Below, one piece after another: positions 16,740 through 25,198 of a stretch of 64,000 nucleotides of DNA. Below the pieces are notes generated by a model. It worked only from the letters and a program-made list of their open reading frames with translations. It made no database searches and had not been told where the DNA came from. This DNA comes from Chitinophaga ginsengisoli (GTDB taxonomy: Bacteria; Bacteroidota; Bacteroidia; Chitinophagales; Chitinophagaceae): the NCBI RefSeq assembly GCF_003014595.1, contig NZ_PYGK01000019.1, positions 1 to 64,000 of the forward strand, read 5' to 3'. The translations under genes and the position numbers were made by a program. Positions within the stretch are counted from its first letter, which is position 1. Every line of letters begins with the position of its first letter.

Positions 16740-18683
16740 ATGAAAGAGAAAATATTAATTGTAGAAGACCAGTTTGTAGAAGCTGACTACCTACGACTTA
16801 TGCTAACCCAGGCAGGCTATATAATTGCAGGCATTGCACGCTCCGTTGCGCAGGCAGAGCAGATCATAAAAAGCGAAAAGCCTGATTTTGTGTTAGTAGA
16901 TATTTTTCTGAAAGGCAAGCAGACAGGAATTGACCTGGCGAAACAATTATCTGCTGATAACATTCCGTTTGTTTATTTGTCTGCCAATTCCAATGAGGAG
17001 ATACTGAATGTTGCCAAAACTACGGAACCTTACGGTTTTTTAGTAAAGCCCTTCCGGGAAAAAGACCTGCTTATTGCACTCGAAATCGCGCACTATCGCC
17101 ACAAACACAACCAGGAATCCAAATGGCATACAGAAAAACAATTAAGAAAAGAGCTACTTAATATTCAGAAAGAAGGAGCTAACTGGGATACAAAAGTCAT
17201 AGAAACGGCTAAAGTGCTTCAAAAACTCATACCATTCGACTGCATATGCGTAAAATTCAAGCCGCTGGAAAGCAGGTACTACAGTGGTTTTTTATTTAGA
17301 AGGGCTGGATTTAGTGAATACCAAACAATTGACATCAACAGTCTCTCAAATATATCCGGCAGGCCTGCAGAAGATATTAAACGCCTGCTTGAACACAGTC
17401 CTATTGACAATACAGCAAGGTGGTATAATGGTGATGATTTTAATAAACTGACTTCCGTTCATCCCATGAAGGCCTTGATTGCAAAAGTGTTTGGTTTTTC
17501 CTCTAATATTGTGCTGCCATTTATAACCTCCGATAGCTATATGTTTTCGCTCAGTTTCTTCCGCCGTTCTGAAGAAGGCTATAATCCGGAACATCTCGAT
17601 ATGCTTTTCCGCCTGCAACAACCGTTGATCGCTGTCATGAACAGCATCCCGGCCAATGAAAAAAGATCCGCCTTATCAATACATCCTGAATTCAATATCA
17701 TTACCAATAGCAAAACATCCAACACAAATCCGGATTTCGGAACTATCATTGGGAAAAGCCCCGCGTTGCTGAAGGTAATGGATTTGATAGGCCAGGTAGC
17801 CTATTCAGATACTTCTGTTCTATTGTTGGGAGAAAGCGGCACCGGAAAGGAGAAAATTGCTGATGCTATTCATAATTTATCTACCAGGAAAAATAAACCT
17901 TTTATAAAAGTAAACTGTGCGGCACTGCCTGCAACGTTAATCGAATCTGAATTATTTGGTCATGAGAAAGGGGCCTTTACAGGTGCATATGATAAGCGTA
18001 TCGGAAAGTTTGAAAAAGCTGACAGTGGAACTATTCTACTGGATGAAATCGGAGAAATGCCGCTTGAACTGCAGGTGAAGTTATTGCGGGTATTGCAGGA
18101 AAAGGAAATAGAAAGAATAGGCGGCAGAGATACACTAAAAATCGACGTAAGAATTATTGCAGCAACAAATAAAAACCTCGAAAAAGAAGTGGCTGAAGGG
18201 CGTTTCCGGCTTGACCTCTATTATCGTTTGAACGTCTTCCCCATCCGGATTCCACCACTGCGTGAACGCAAAGAAGATATGCCGGCACTGGCATATCACT
18301 TCATGAATTATTACAACCAAAAATCCGGCAAAAAGATCAGCGGTATCTCGGACAATGTTTTAAAAAGCATGATGGCATATGACTGGCCAGGGAATATCCG
18401 CGAACTTGAGCATTTGATAGAAAGGAGCATTTTGCTTGCCAAGGGGAACTTTATAGAAGACATTCAACTGCCGGTTACACAAAAAACGTCAGACGCTGAC
18501 GTTGAAAACTCCTATATAAAGACAATCCACGAGAATGAACGAGACTATATTATTTCTATCCTGAAAAAATGTAACGGAAGGATCTGGGGCGCAGGAGCAG
18601 CTGCTGAAATGTTGAATATTCCTCCCTCAACATTAAAATCAAGGATGAAAAAACTGGGAATAAGGAAAGAATTTATTCCGTAA
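16740..18683 (+). CDS. Sigma-54-dependent response regulator (REC - middle domain - AAA+ - HTH)
   Basis: A 647-residue NtrC-class activator. The receiver domain (1-120) has phospho-acceptor D54 in FVLVDIFL. A middle region of about 200 residues looks like a GAF-type domain. The AAA+ domain has Walker A GESGTGKE (about 364), the sigma-54 contact loop GAFTGA (about 411) and DEIGEMPL. The C-terminal Fis-type HTH includes [21 protein letters not shown]. It should open promoters bound by RpoN when phosphorylated by the TPR kinase upstream. A middle domain between receiver and AAA+ suggests a second input. Confidence 0.9.
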   Translation: MKEKILIVEDQFVEADYLRLMLTQAGYIIAGIARSVAQAEQIIKSEKPDFVLVDIFLKGKQTGIDLAKQLSADNIPFVYLSANSNEEILNVAKTTEPYGFLVKPFREKDLLIALEIAHYRHKHNQESKWHTEKQLRKELLNIQKEGANWDTKVIETAKVLQKLIPFDCICVKFKPLESRYYSGFLFRRAGFSEYQTIDINSLSNISGRPAEDIKRLLEHSPIDNTARWYNGDDFNKLTSVHPMKALIAKVFGFSSNIVLPFITSDSYMFSLSFFRRSEEGYNPEHLDMLFRLQQPLIAVMNSIPANEKRSALSIHPEFNIITNSKTSNTNPDFGTIIGKSPALLKVMDLIGQVAYSDTSVLLLGESGTGKEKIADAIHNLSTRKNKPFIKVNCAALPATLIESELFGHEKGAFTGAYDKRIGKFEKADSGTILLDEIGEMPLELQVKLLRVLQEKEIERIGGRDTLKIDVRIIAATNKNLEKEVAEGRFRLDLYYRLNVFPIRIPPLRERKEDMPALAYHFMNYYNQKSGKKISGISDNVLKSMMAYDWPGNIRELEHLIERSILLAKGNFIEDIQLPVTQKTSDADVENSYIKTIHENERDYIISILKKCNGRIWGAGAAAEMLNIPPSTLKSRMKKLGIRKEFIP

Positions 18684-18700
18684 CAACAGGCATGAATTAG

Positions 18701-18738
18701 AAAAGGCTTTGTGAAGAAAATTCACAAAACCTTTTTTT
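18701..18738 (+). terminator. Terminator of the kinase/regulator operon
   Basis: AAAAGGCTTTGTGAA pairs with TTCACAAAACCTTTT (one mismatch), followed by a run of T. It lies 18 bp after the stop of the sigma-54 regulator. Confidence 0.8.
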
Positions 18739-18776
18739 AAGCAGTTCGATTCATCAGACACCTAAAAGAAGAATGC

Positions 18777-20432
18777 CTAATGAATGGTGGCAAGATTCAG
18801 GTTAATCTCATTTTTTTCCGGCTGCAAGCGGAATACTGCGCCATTAGAAGGCTTGGAGAAGCTGCCTTTGCCTGCGGACACATGATAACTAAATGTTTCA
18901 AAGCTGCCATCTAGCTGTCGCGGTGAAATATTTGTGAATGGCAACCTGGCGCCCAGCGCTGTCTCCAGGTCAAGATACCAGCTAATGGACTGTTTACCTG
19001 TTAGCTTTATGGAAACAGTTTTTTCTTTCAGCGTCACCTGTAAGACGCCGCCCTGTCTGAGCGGCCACAACACCTGCACGGTTTCCCTATCCAGGTTTTT
19101 GAATATGGGATCCCCACCTTTTAATGTCACATCCTGTCCTCCGACAAACGCCTTTAGCCGTAAGCCGGCCAGCTGCCCTGGTTTGCTCCACAGATACCCG
19201 TCTACGACAGGCAAGGTAAAGAATGTGCATTCATTTGAGGTAGCTACCTGGGTGGTGTAGATATCGGGGATATTCTCATTAAAGAGATGTATGTCCCTGA
19301 TACGAAGGCTGCTGTCCTCCCATAATATGTTCATCCTGTAAAAGCGGCTGTTATACCATAAAGTCTTACGATCGCTGCCTTCCACATCCTTCGTCACGGA
19401 GAATGATGTAGGAGGCGTCACTTTATAGTTTGCACTAAACCAGTTGCCTGATTGCTCCAGGGTCTCCAGCCTGATCCTGCCCTTGTCTCTCAGGCTGGCG
19501 ATCAAGGGCATCTGTATCTCAAACCCTTTAGCCATGGCATCCCAGGTGAAAGAGTTTTCCTGCCCTGCCTGGGCATAGTTAAAGTTCAGCGCAGGGTCTT
19601 CCGTGAAAGTCCTGAAGAACCAGTTGACCCAGCTTTCGCTACCACCGGCCTCGGGATATACCGGCTCAAGGGTAATCACGCCTTGTCGTTCGGTGCTGAT
19701 ACCCTGATCATACTGACGGACAGGATCACTTCCCAGCATCCGGAAAATCGGTACGGGAATCTGGCTGGCGGCGTTCTGCGCTGGCATATATGAATTGATC
19801 CTGCTTGGATAATAGGCCTGGTTCCAGTAGCCTCCCCATAGCGTATAACCGTCGGTACCATATTGGTCTTTACAATTTGCAGAAGCTACAATCCTGTATT
19901 TGTTATACAGGTACTGTAAGGTATGTGCATCAATAAACCAGGAGGCAACGGACCGGGGATAAAAGCCAAATATGCTTTTAAAGCTTTCCATATACACGTC
20001 TGCTATCTTTTCCCGCTCGGCCGGCGTATAGCCGGTAGAAAAGCCAACGTCTGCATGCCAATCCCAGGGATAACGTCCCCTCCATTTCAGCCCTGCTTTT
20101 TCTATCAACGGCTGCGGAAGCTCCCACCATGCACCAATCTCAAATGAGTCCTTTGGCAAGCTCCTGAGCAACTCCTGATAGCGGTGGTCCATTAGGGCAT
20201 CGTACTGCAACAGGAATGTACCTGTGAGGCGATAGGTTCTCATAATATTTACCTGCTTTACCACGGTCTGGTAGAGCACGTCTTCTGTGATCCTGGGATC
20301 CCTTGGCTCCAACAGGCGAATGAAATTCACAATATTGACAATCTTAGGCTCCTGTCCGGAGGCGGTCCTCGGTAAGCTGACCATACATATACCAGCCAGC
20401 AGCAGCACCAGTATTACTTTTGTTCTAATCAT
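18777..20432 (-). CDS. Secreted DUF3863-like protein
   Basis: About 551 residues from the ATG at 20432, beginning with a signal peptide (VILVLLLAGICMVSLPRTASG). The body resembles DUF3863-type proteins of Bacteroidota utilisation loci: NFIRLLEPRDPRI, GTFLLQYDALMD, EIGAWWELPQPLIEKAG, GYTPAEREKIADVYMESFK, and DQYGTDGYTLWGGYWNQAYY. The biochemical role of the family is not established; its N-terminal half looks like a carbohydrate-active barrel (inference). Upstream lies only the last fifth or less of a SusD gene, so the SusC/SusD partners of this locus have been lost. Confidence 0.7.
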   Translation of the reverse strand: MIRTKVILVLLLAGICMVSLPRTASGQEPKIVNIVNFIRLLEPRDPRITEDVLYQTVVKQVNIMRTYRLTGTFLLQYDALMDHRYQELLRSLPKDSFEIGAWWELPQPLIEKAGLKWRGRYPWDWHADVGFSTGYTPAEREKIADVYMESFKSIFGFYPRSVASWFIDAHTLQYLYNKYRIVASANCKDQYGTDGYTLWGGYWNQAYYPSRINSYMPAQNAASQIPVPIFRMLGSDPVRQYDQGISTERQGVITLEPVYPEAGGSESWVNWFFRTFTEDPALNFNYAQAGQENSFTWDAMAKGFEIQMPLIASLRDKGRIRLETLEQSGNWFSANYKVTPPTSFSVTKDVEGSDRKTLWYNSRFYRMNILWEDSSLRIRDIHLFNENIPDIYTTQVATSNECTFFTLPVVDGYLWSKPGQLAGLRLKAFVGGQDVTLKGGDPIFKNLDRETVQVLWPLRQGGVLQVTLKEKTVSIKLTGKQSISWYLDLETALGARLPFTNISPRQLDGSFETFSYHVSAGKGSFSKPSNGAVFRLQPEKNEINLNLATIH

Positions 20433-20464
20433 ATATGTTGTAAATAATTGTCCATGTTTACCGG

Positions 20465-20713
20465 TTACCAACCCGGATTCTGTTCAAGTATTTTTCCGTT
20501 CGCAGCATAAAAGGCTACTTCCTTTGTTGGCAGTGGTTGCAGATAATCTTTAGCAGGATCGAATTTCCGGTCTTTCTCTGCAACAAGAAAACCATTGGCG
20601 TCCACTTTGGATAAGTAAGCAGGATCGTTGTAAGGCGCCCGGGTAGCCCAATCGGTACCGGTGATCTTAATACCTTTTATGTCCTGCTTCAATTCGGTTT
20701 CTGCCGTTTTCAA
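20465..20713 (-). pseudogene. 3' fragment of a SusD/RagB gene
   Basis: The 82 residues end DPAKDYLQPLPTKEV, then NGKILEQNPGW. This is the standard C-terminus of SusD/RagB nutrient-binding lipoproteins (DYLxPIPxxEI...NPxL/W). A complete SusD needs about 450-600 residues; everything upstream is missing. The DUF3863-like gene begins 32 bp downstream, as it would in an intact SusC-SusD operon. The fragment abuts a truncated HAD gene. Confidence 0.85.
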
Positions 20714-20744
20714 TTATTCCGCCCTCATCAATTTCATATTCGCT

Positions 20745-20957
20745 AATCTCTTCTACATATTCATTGCTTGCCTAACTCCACACACCCAATGTAAAATGTT
20801 GCGATATATTTATAAGAAACTGATCAAGCCCCGGACGCTTATAAATGTGAAATAAATCAAATTGAAAATCAACAGCAACACCCAGAGGAGTAGTGACCGC
20901 ATGTATTAATGTTTCATCAAGATCAAGTAATAAGAGTTTATCTGATTTGCAGGGCAT
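20745..20957 (-). pseudogene. 5' fragment of a HAD-type (NIF/FCP1-like) phosphatase gene
   Basis: It begins MPCKSDKLLLLDLDETLIHA, the DxDxT motif of HAD phosphatases of the NLI/FCP1 type, and continues to HFTLGVWS. There TAG (20772-20774) interrupts the frame; the same frame continues ASNEYVEEI, exactly what relatives show after GVWS(S). So one substitution made a stop. Homology then ends near 20745, where sequence of different origin leads into the SusD fragment. It is truncated and non-functional. Confidence 0.75.
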
Positions 20958-20986
20958 AAGTTAAGTCAATTGTGAATACATTATTT

Positions 20987-21469
20987 TTAAATCAATTTGT
21001 AAATAAATTCCTCTATTTCCGCTTGTCGCGCATTGGCAAAGCCCTTATCTGTACCAATCCTCACAAAGTTACACTTCTCCAAAACCTTCTGTGAGCCAAA
21101 ATTATCAAATGCAACTCGCCCGAAAATGGGCCTGCTATTTTCCATTCTTAGAAACTCGCTCAGTGCTTTTGTAGCAATACCCCTACCCCAGAATTTTCTG
21201 TCAATCCAATATGTAATTTCTGCTTCTCCGTCCATTTCAAACTTCGCAATACTCCCCACAATACTGTTATCCATAATTATTGTCTGCATATTTATAGTCG
21301 GGTCGTTCATCAATTTTGTATATTTCTGAAGATATGCAGCTTTATCTCCTGGATCTTTTGAGGTGAAGGCAGCTAAATGGTTCGCCTCACTGTCAAGCTG
21401 AAAGATAAAGAAGAGCTCTAAATCAGCAATTTCAGTCTTCCGTAATATCATTTCATTATCATCTATCAT
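20987..21469 (-). CDS. GNAT family N-acetyltransferase
   Basis: 160 residues with the RimJ/RimL-like acetyltransferase layout: LRKTEIADLELFF at the N-terminus, GSIAKFEMDGEAEITYWID, the acetyl-CoA loop FWGRGIATKALSEFL, and FDNFGSQKVLEKCNFVRIG. It transfers an acetyl group to an unknown amine. The start could be 21469 or the ATG at 21451 (MILRKTE). Monocistronic. Confidence 0.85.
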   Translation of the reverse strand: MIDDNEMILRKTEIADLELFFIFQLDSEANHLAAFTSKDPGDKAAYLQKYTKLMNDPTINMQTIIMDNSIVGSIAKFEMDGEAEITYWIDRKFWGRGIATKALSEFLRMENSRPIFGRVAFDNFGSQKVLEKCNFVRIGTDKGFANARQAEIEEFIYKLI

Positions 21470-21554
21470 TTCTTAATTTACCTTTTTTTCAGTGATAATA
21501 TATCACCATTGTTCTAAACTCAACGGCAATGCAGCTTTAAGCGTAAGTCTTTTA

Positions 21555-22397
21555 TTAATTCTCTTTCCAGTCTCTAAAAATAAACCTCAATGCATCATAA
21601 TAAGCACTTACAGGTTCCGTCATGTGGCTTTCTGCCGGATAATATTTGTACTCATGCTCAAGCCCTTTAATTTTTTTGACTGACAATAATGAATCAAATT
21701 TCAATAGGTTGGTATGAAAAGTACTTGAATCGCTTATACCTTCGCTTGCATCACTATAAAAAAGCTTTTTGTTCAATAAAGCTCCTTTTTGCAACGTTCT
21801 GTCAGTCAGCTTTAATACATATTCCCTGTCCCACCAGAATGAAGGGCTGACGGCAACATAGGCGTCAAACATCGCTGGCTGAGTAAGTAAGCAGTTAATC
21901 GAGGCAAGCCCCCCGAATGAATGTCCAGCGAATATTTTATAGGATTGTGTTTTATAATTTGCATCAACGTATGGAATTAGCTCTTCCTGTATAAATTGCA
22001 AAAATTCCGCATTACCGCCACTTGGCTTCATCCACGATACTGCACTGGTATCAGGCTTTCCAAAATAATTAATGATGCTCACCGTAGGCGTAAGGTCTCT
22101 TGTGCGTTTAGTATTGGTAATGCCTACTACAATCATCTGAGGTATTACTTTCACGTCCCATCGGCTAAGGTAATCAGTATACTGGGCAAGCATATCAAAA
22201 TGGCTTTCTCCATCCATTAAATATAAAACAGGAAAGCGTTTATTTACGTTGCTGCTGTCTGTCTTGGGGTAATGTATATATACAGTGCGGTTTTCATGCA
22301 ATATTTTTGAAGCAATGATAACGACATCACCTGGCATTGTCTTTTGCGCTCTTACGGGCAATGAAAAAAACAGCACCAATACTGCGAGACTTTTCAT
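21555..22397 (-). CDS. Secreted esterase (alpha/beta hydrolase, Fes/IroE-like)
   Basis: About 280 residues from 22397 with a signal peptide (SLAVLVLFFSLPVRAQ). An in-frame ATG 30 bases upstream would put ten residues before it. The esterase fold shows FPVLYLMDGESHF, the nucleophile elbow GHSFGGLAS, VSPSFWWDRE and the terminal catalytic His in ESHMTEP. This arrangement is that of the putative-esterase family that includes siderophore esterases and feruloyl-type esterases. The substrate is not evident and no siderophore genes are near. Confidence 0.82.
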   Translation of the reverse strand: MKSLAVLVLFFSLPVRAQKTMPGDVVIIASKILHENRTVYIHYPKTDSSNVNKRFPVLYLMDGESHFDMLAQYTDYLSRWDVKVIPQMIVVGITNTKRTRDLTPTVSIINYFGKPDTSAVSWMKPSGGNAEFLQFIQEELIPYVDANYKTQSYKIFAGHSFGGLASINCLLTQPAMFDAYVAVSPSFWWDREYVLKLTDRTLQKGALLNKKLFYSDASEGISDSSTFHTNLLKFDSLLSVKKIKGLEHEYKYYPAESHMTEPVSAYYDALRFIFRDWKEN

Positions 22398-22564
22398 AAA
22401 AGGGTTATGCAAACGTATGTTAGCCATATATTGAATATTTTTCGATTACTGTCACCTGCGTTGGTTTTCTACATTGATTACCAGGAGACTTCTTTTTTGA
22501 AAATAATATAAATATTTTGTTTTCAAGCCTGGCACTCATGAAATATCGCAGTACAATGAGGCCG

Positions 22565-22618
22565 GCATCAATCAGAAAGCCTTCAAGTCGCTGGATTTGA
22601 AGGCTTTCTGATTGATGC
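22565..22618. repeat. Long conserved hairpin of the CCTTCAA family
   Basis: 25-bp arms with one G-T pair (22565-22589 and 22594-22618) and a 4-base loop GCTG. It lies between the esterase gene and the lipocalin-like gene, where it can terminate the latter. The central CCTTCAAGTC...GATTTGAAGG is identical to the 6446-6479 hairpin, while the outer arms differ but are still self-complementary. Confidence 0.75.
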
Positions 22619-22644
22619 GGTACTAAAGGGTTTCCGCAGCAGCA

Positions 22645-23136
22645 TTACTCCATACGCCTGAAAACAGATACGGGGATGGTTCCATCCGGACGGGGTGGTA
22701 CCTGCCAGCTCAATGTATCTCCTTTTAATGTGAACGAGCGGACTTGCGTAGTTTGATCCCAGTTCGGGTTGGATGCACGGTCAATATTGAAGGATATAGT
22801 GCTTTTCACGCTATCTATCATATAGGCGCCGAAATGACAACTATGGCTGAAGAATGCATCTTTAAATTCTTCCGGTGTGCCCGTGGCGGCATTGCCTGAT
22901 GCAAATTTTGTACGAATAGTACCGAAAATTTCTACCACGTAATGACCGTCTTTGGTAAAAATAGCTATACCATGTGGGTTAGTCCCATAATCAGCCACTC
23001 GTTTGCCATCGGGTAAAATCTTGTCAGCAGCAACTAAACGCCATGAACCAACAAGCGGATTCGATTGGGCCAATACCGGCATTGCGGGAATTACACTCAT
23101 GATGCCGAGAAAGCCATTCAACAATGTTCTTTTCAT
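22645..23136 (-). CDS. Secreted lipocalin-like domain protein
   Basis: 163 residues with a signal peptide (IMSVIPAMPVLAQ). NPLVGSWRLVAADK, GIAIFTKDGHYVVEIF and DTLSWQVPP are the strands of the lipocalin-like family (PF13924 type), which often binds small ligands. No partner is obvious; a LytS/LytTR pair lies upstream on the same strand with a 111-bp gap. Confidence 0.75.
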   Translation of the reverse strand: MKRTLLNGFLGIMSVIPAMPVLAQSNPLVGSWRLVAADKILPDGKRVADYGTNPHGIAIFTKDGHYVVEIFGTIRTKFASGNAATGTPEEFKDAFFSHSCHFGAYMIDSVKSTISFNIDRASNPNWDQTTQVRSFTLKGDTLSWQVPPRPDGTIPVSVFRRME

Positions 23137-23247
23137 AAAAATGTTTTACAATTGATGGATTTGGCTACAAATCTGCAGTGTATGATTCACCCGGGAAATT
23201 ATATTCAACCAACGTGTACTTTACCTCAATACACGCCGGAGATATAC

Positions 23248-23961
23248 TTAAAAAGTCCGTTTACGGATAAGCTCCATTAAACCGTCCCGGAATTTTTCCC
23301 CTACCGGTATTCTGATTTCACCAATGTGTATATGATTGTCCTGCATCGTGGTCATTTGACGCATGTTCACTATAAAGGATTGATGAACCCTCGTAAAGTC
23401 CATTGGCAGTTGCGCTTCTATGTCTTTAAGGCGTCTGTAAGTAAGAAGACTGAAGGCCGGAGTTACGACCCGTACATATTCCTTCTGGCTCTCAAAAAAA
23501 AGGATATCGTTCAACAGGATCTTTCGATGCTCTTTACCAGATTTCACAAAAAAATATTCATCGCCTGTAGTTCCACCTTCTTCCTTCCCTATTGTCCGCT
23601 GTGCTTTGAAATGCACTTCTGTCTTGCGTACTGCCGCCAGAAAACGCTTAAGGGTAATCGGCTTTAGCAAATAGTCAATTGTATGGTAAGAATAGCTTTC
23701 GGCAGCGAATTCACTATACGCGGTTGTAAATACGATTCCTATATCGGGAGATAATAATCCTGCCAGGTCCATACCGCTGACCAGAGGCATGTTAATATCC
23801 ATAAACACAAGGTCAACCTCATTATCTTTTAAAAAGGCAATTGCTTCCAGGCCGCTGTAACATTTCGCCACCAACTGCCAGCTGGTGGCCTGGCTAATAA
23901 GCACCTCCAGCAGGTTAACCGCCTTGGGTTCATCATCAACTATCATACAGCGTAACATCAT
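23248..23961 (-). CDS. LytTR-type response regulator
   Basis: 237 residues. The receiver has CMIVDDEP, phospho-Asp in FMDINMP and DYLLKPI. The LytTR domain includes FFESQKEYVRVV and FTRVHQSFIVN. The start overlaps the stop of the LytS-type kinase gene by four bases (ATGA), so the two are translationally coupled. This is the second such pair in the window; its receiver is similar in layout to the one at 8211. Confidence 0.9.
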   Translation of the reverse strand: MMLRCMIVDDEPKAVNLLEVLISQATSWQLVAKCYSGLEAIAFLKDNEVDLVFMDINMPLVSGMDLAGLLSPDIGIVFTTAYSEFAAESYSYHTIDYLLKPITLKRFLAAVRKTEVHFKAQRTIGKEEGGTTGDEYFFVKSGKEHRKILLNDILFFESQKEYVRVVTPAFSLLTYRRLKDIEAQLPMDFTRVHQSFIVNMRQMTTMQDNHIHIGEIRIPVGEKFRDGLMELIRKRTF

Positions 23962-24986
23962 GTGAGCGGAAATTTTAAACTGGCAACAAAATACTCATCG
24001 TTTTCTTCGGTGGTATACAGGTCAAAATCATTACCATAGAGAATCGTCAACCGTTGACGCAGATTTTTTAATCCAATCCCCTGCATCTGCCTGGGATCAG
24101 CATGCCTGTTCAGGTAATTCCTGGTCTGAAAAACAAGGTACTGCTCTTTTTCAAATAGCGATATGTATATCTTATTTCTTCCCGAGATCTTATCTATACC
24201 ATGCTTAAAGATGTTTTCGATGAAGGTCATCAGCAACATAGGTGGAATTCTGCGCTGATCGTCAATGCTACGTTGAAATATAAGTTCCGGCTCGGGTTGT
24301 ATCCGCATTTTCTCCAAAGCAATGTAATTGTCAAGGAATTGGATCTCTGTCGACAATTGAACATATTCATGGGTACTCTGGTCAACAAAATAGCGCATAA
24401 TGTCCGAAAGCCGTTCGATGAGCAATGCTGTTCGCGGTGCTTCCATAAACGCTTCATAATACATAGCGTTAAGCGTGTTGAATAGAAAGTGCGGCTGCAC
24501 CTGCGCCTTTAGCAGCCTTAATTCAAATTGACTCTGTTGTAATAAAATTTTTTCCGACTGTTGCTTCAGTGTAAAATAGGCCATTGCCAGCCGGAAGACA
24601 AAGCTGAGGACAAACACAGTGGTCACAGAAAGCAAAAAGGTAATGTGCGACCAGGTATCCAGCCAGTGGGGAGCAGCAGCAAATGCCTCATTGCGTATAT
24701 ACAAGGATAAGTAACCGCGGCCAAAACCCGCTATTACCAATAAAACTATCGACCCCAGTAAGTACAGGAGAAACTTTTTCTTTTGATAGAAACGGGGATA
24801 CAGGAAGTTAATATTTCCATATACAATTAGTGCATAAAACACACAACTATTGCATGCGGATAGCGCAGATCTCCCCGCTCCATCTGCCTGCAACATAGAA
24901 AAGAAACTGATAATCCCGATTGATACCCACACCAGGCAATGCAACCATATCAAGCGGAACTTTTCGGAGAACGGTTTAAGTGACAT
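23958..24986 (-). CDS. LytS-type sensor histidine kinase
   Basis: 342 residues: four membrane helices in residues about 10-145, then QVQPHFLFNTLNAMYYE (phospho-His), N-box FIENIFKHGIDK, and G-box GIGLKNLRQRL. There is no extra sensor domain. It is first in an operon with the overlapping LytTR regulator. Regulated genes are unknown. Confidence 0.88.
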   Translation of the reverse strand: MSLKPFSEKFRLIWLHCLVWVSIGIISFFSMLQADGAGRSALSACNSCVFYALIVYGNINFLYPRFYQKKKFLLYLLGSIVLLVIAGFGRGYLSLYIRNEAFAAAPHWLDTWSHITFLLSVTTVFVLSFVFRLAMAYFTLKQQSEKILLQQSQFELRLLKAQVQPHFLFNTLNAMYYEAFMEAPRTALLIERLSDIMRYFVDQSTHEYVQLSTEIQFLDNYIALEKMRIQPEPELIFQRSIDDQRRIPPMLLMTFIENIFKHGIDKISGRNKIYISLFEKEQYLVFQTRNYLNRHADPRQMQGIGLKNLRQRLTILYGNDFDLYTTEENDEYFVASLKFPLT

Positions 24987-25198
24987 GTGTTAGCTAAGTT
25001 AGCTGATTTCCGTTTCTTTTCCCGCCCCTTCAACAAACCATGCTAAACGCTAAATCCGAACCTCATATTCCTCAACGTTCTTTATTGGCCAGGGTAGCAA
25101 AATATCTGAATTACTTTTATAACTTGCCGTCGCAACAGCATAACCTATACGATTAATCTGTTAAAAGCTTTTAAACCATAAACTAAACCCTATAATAA

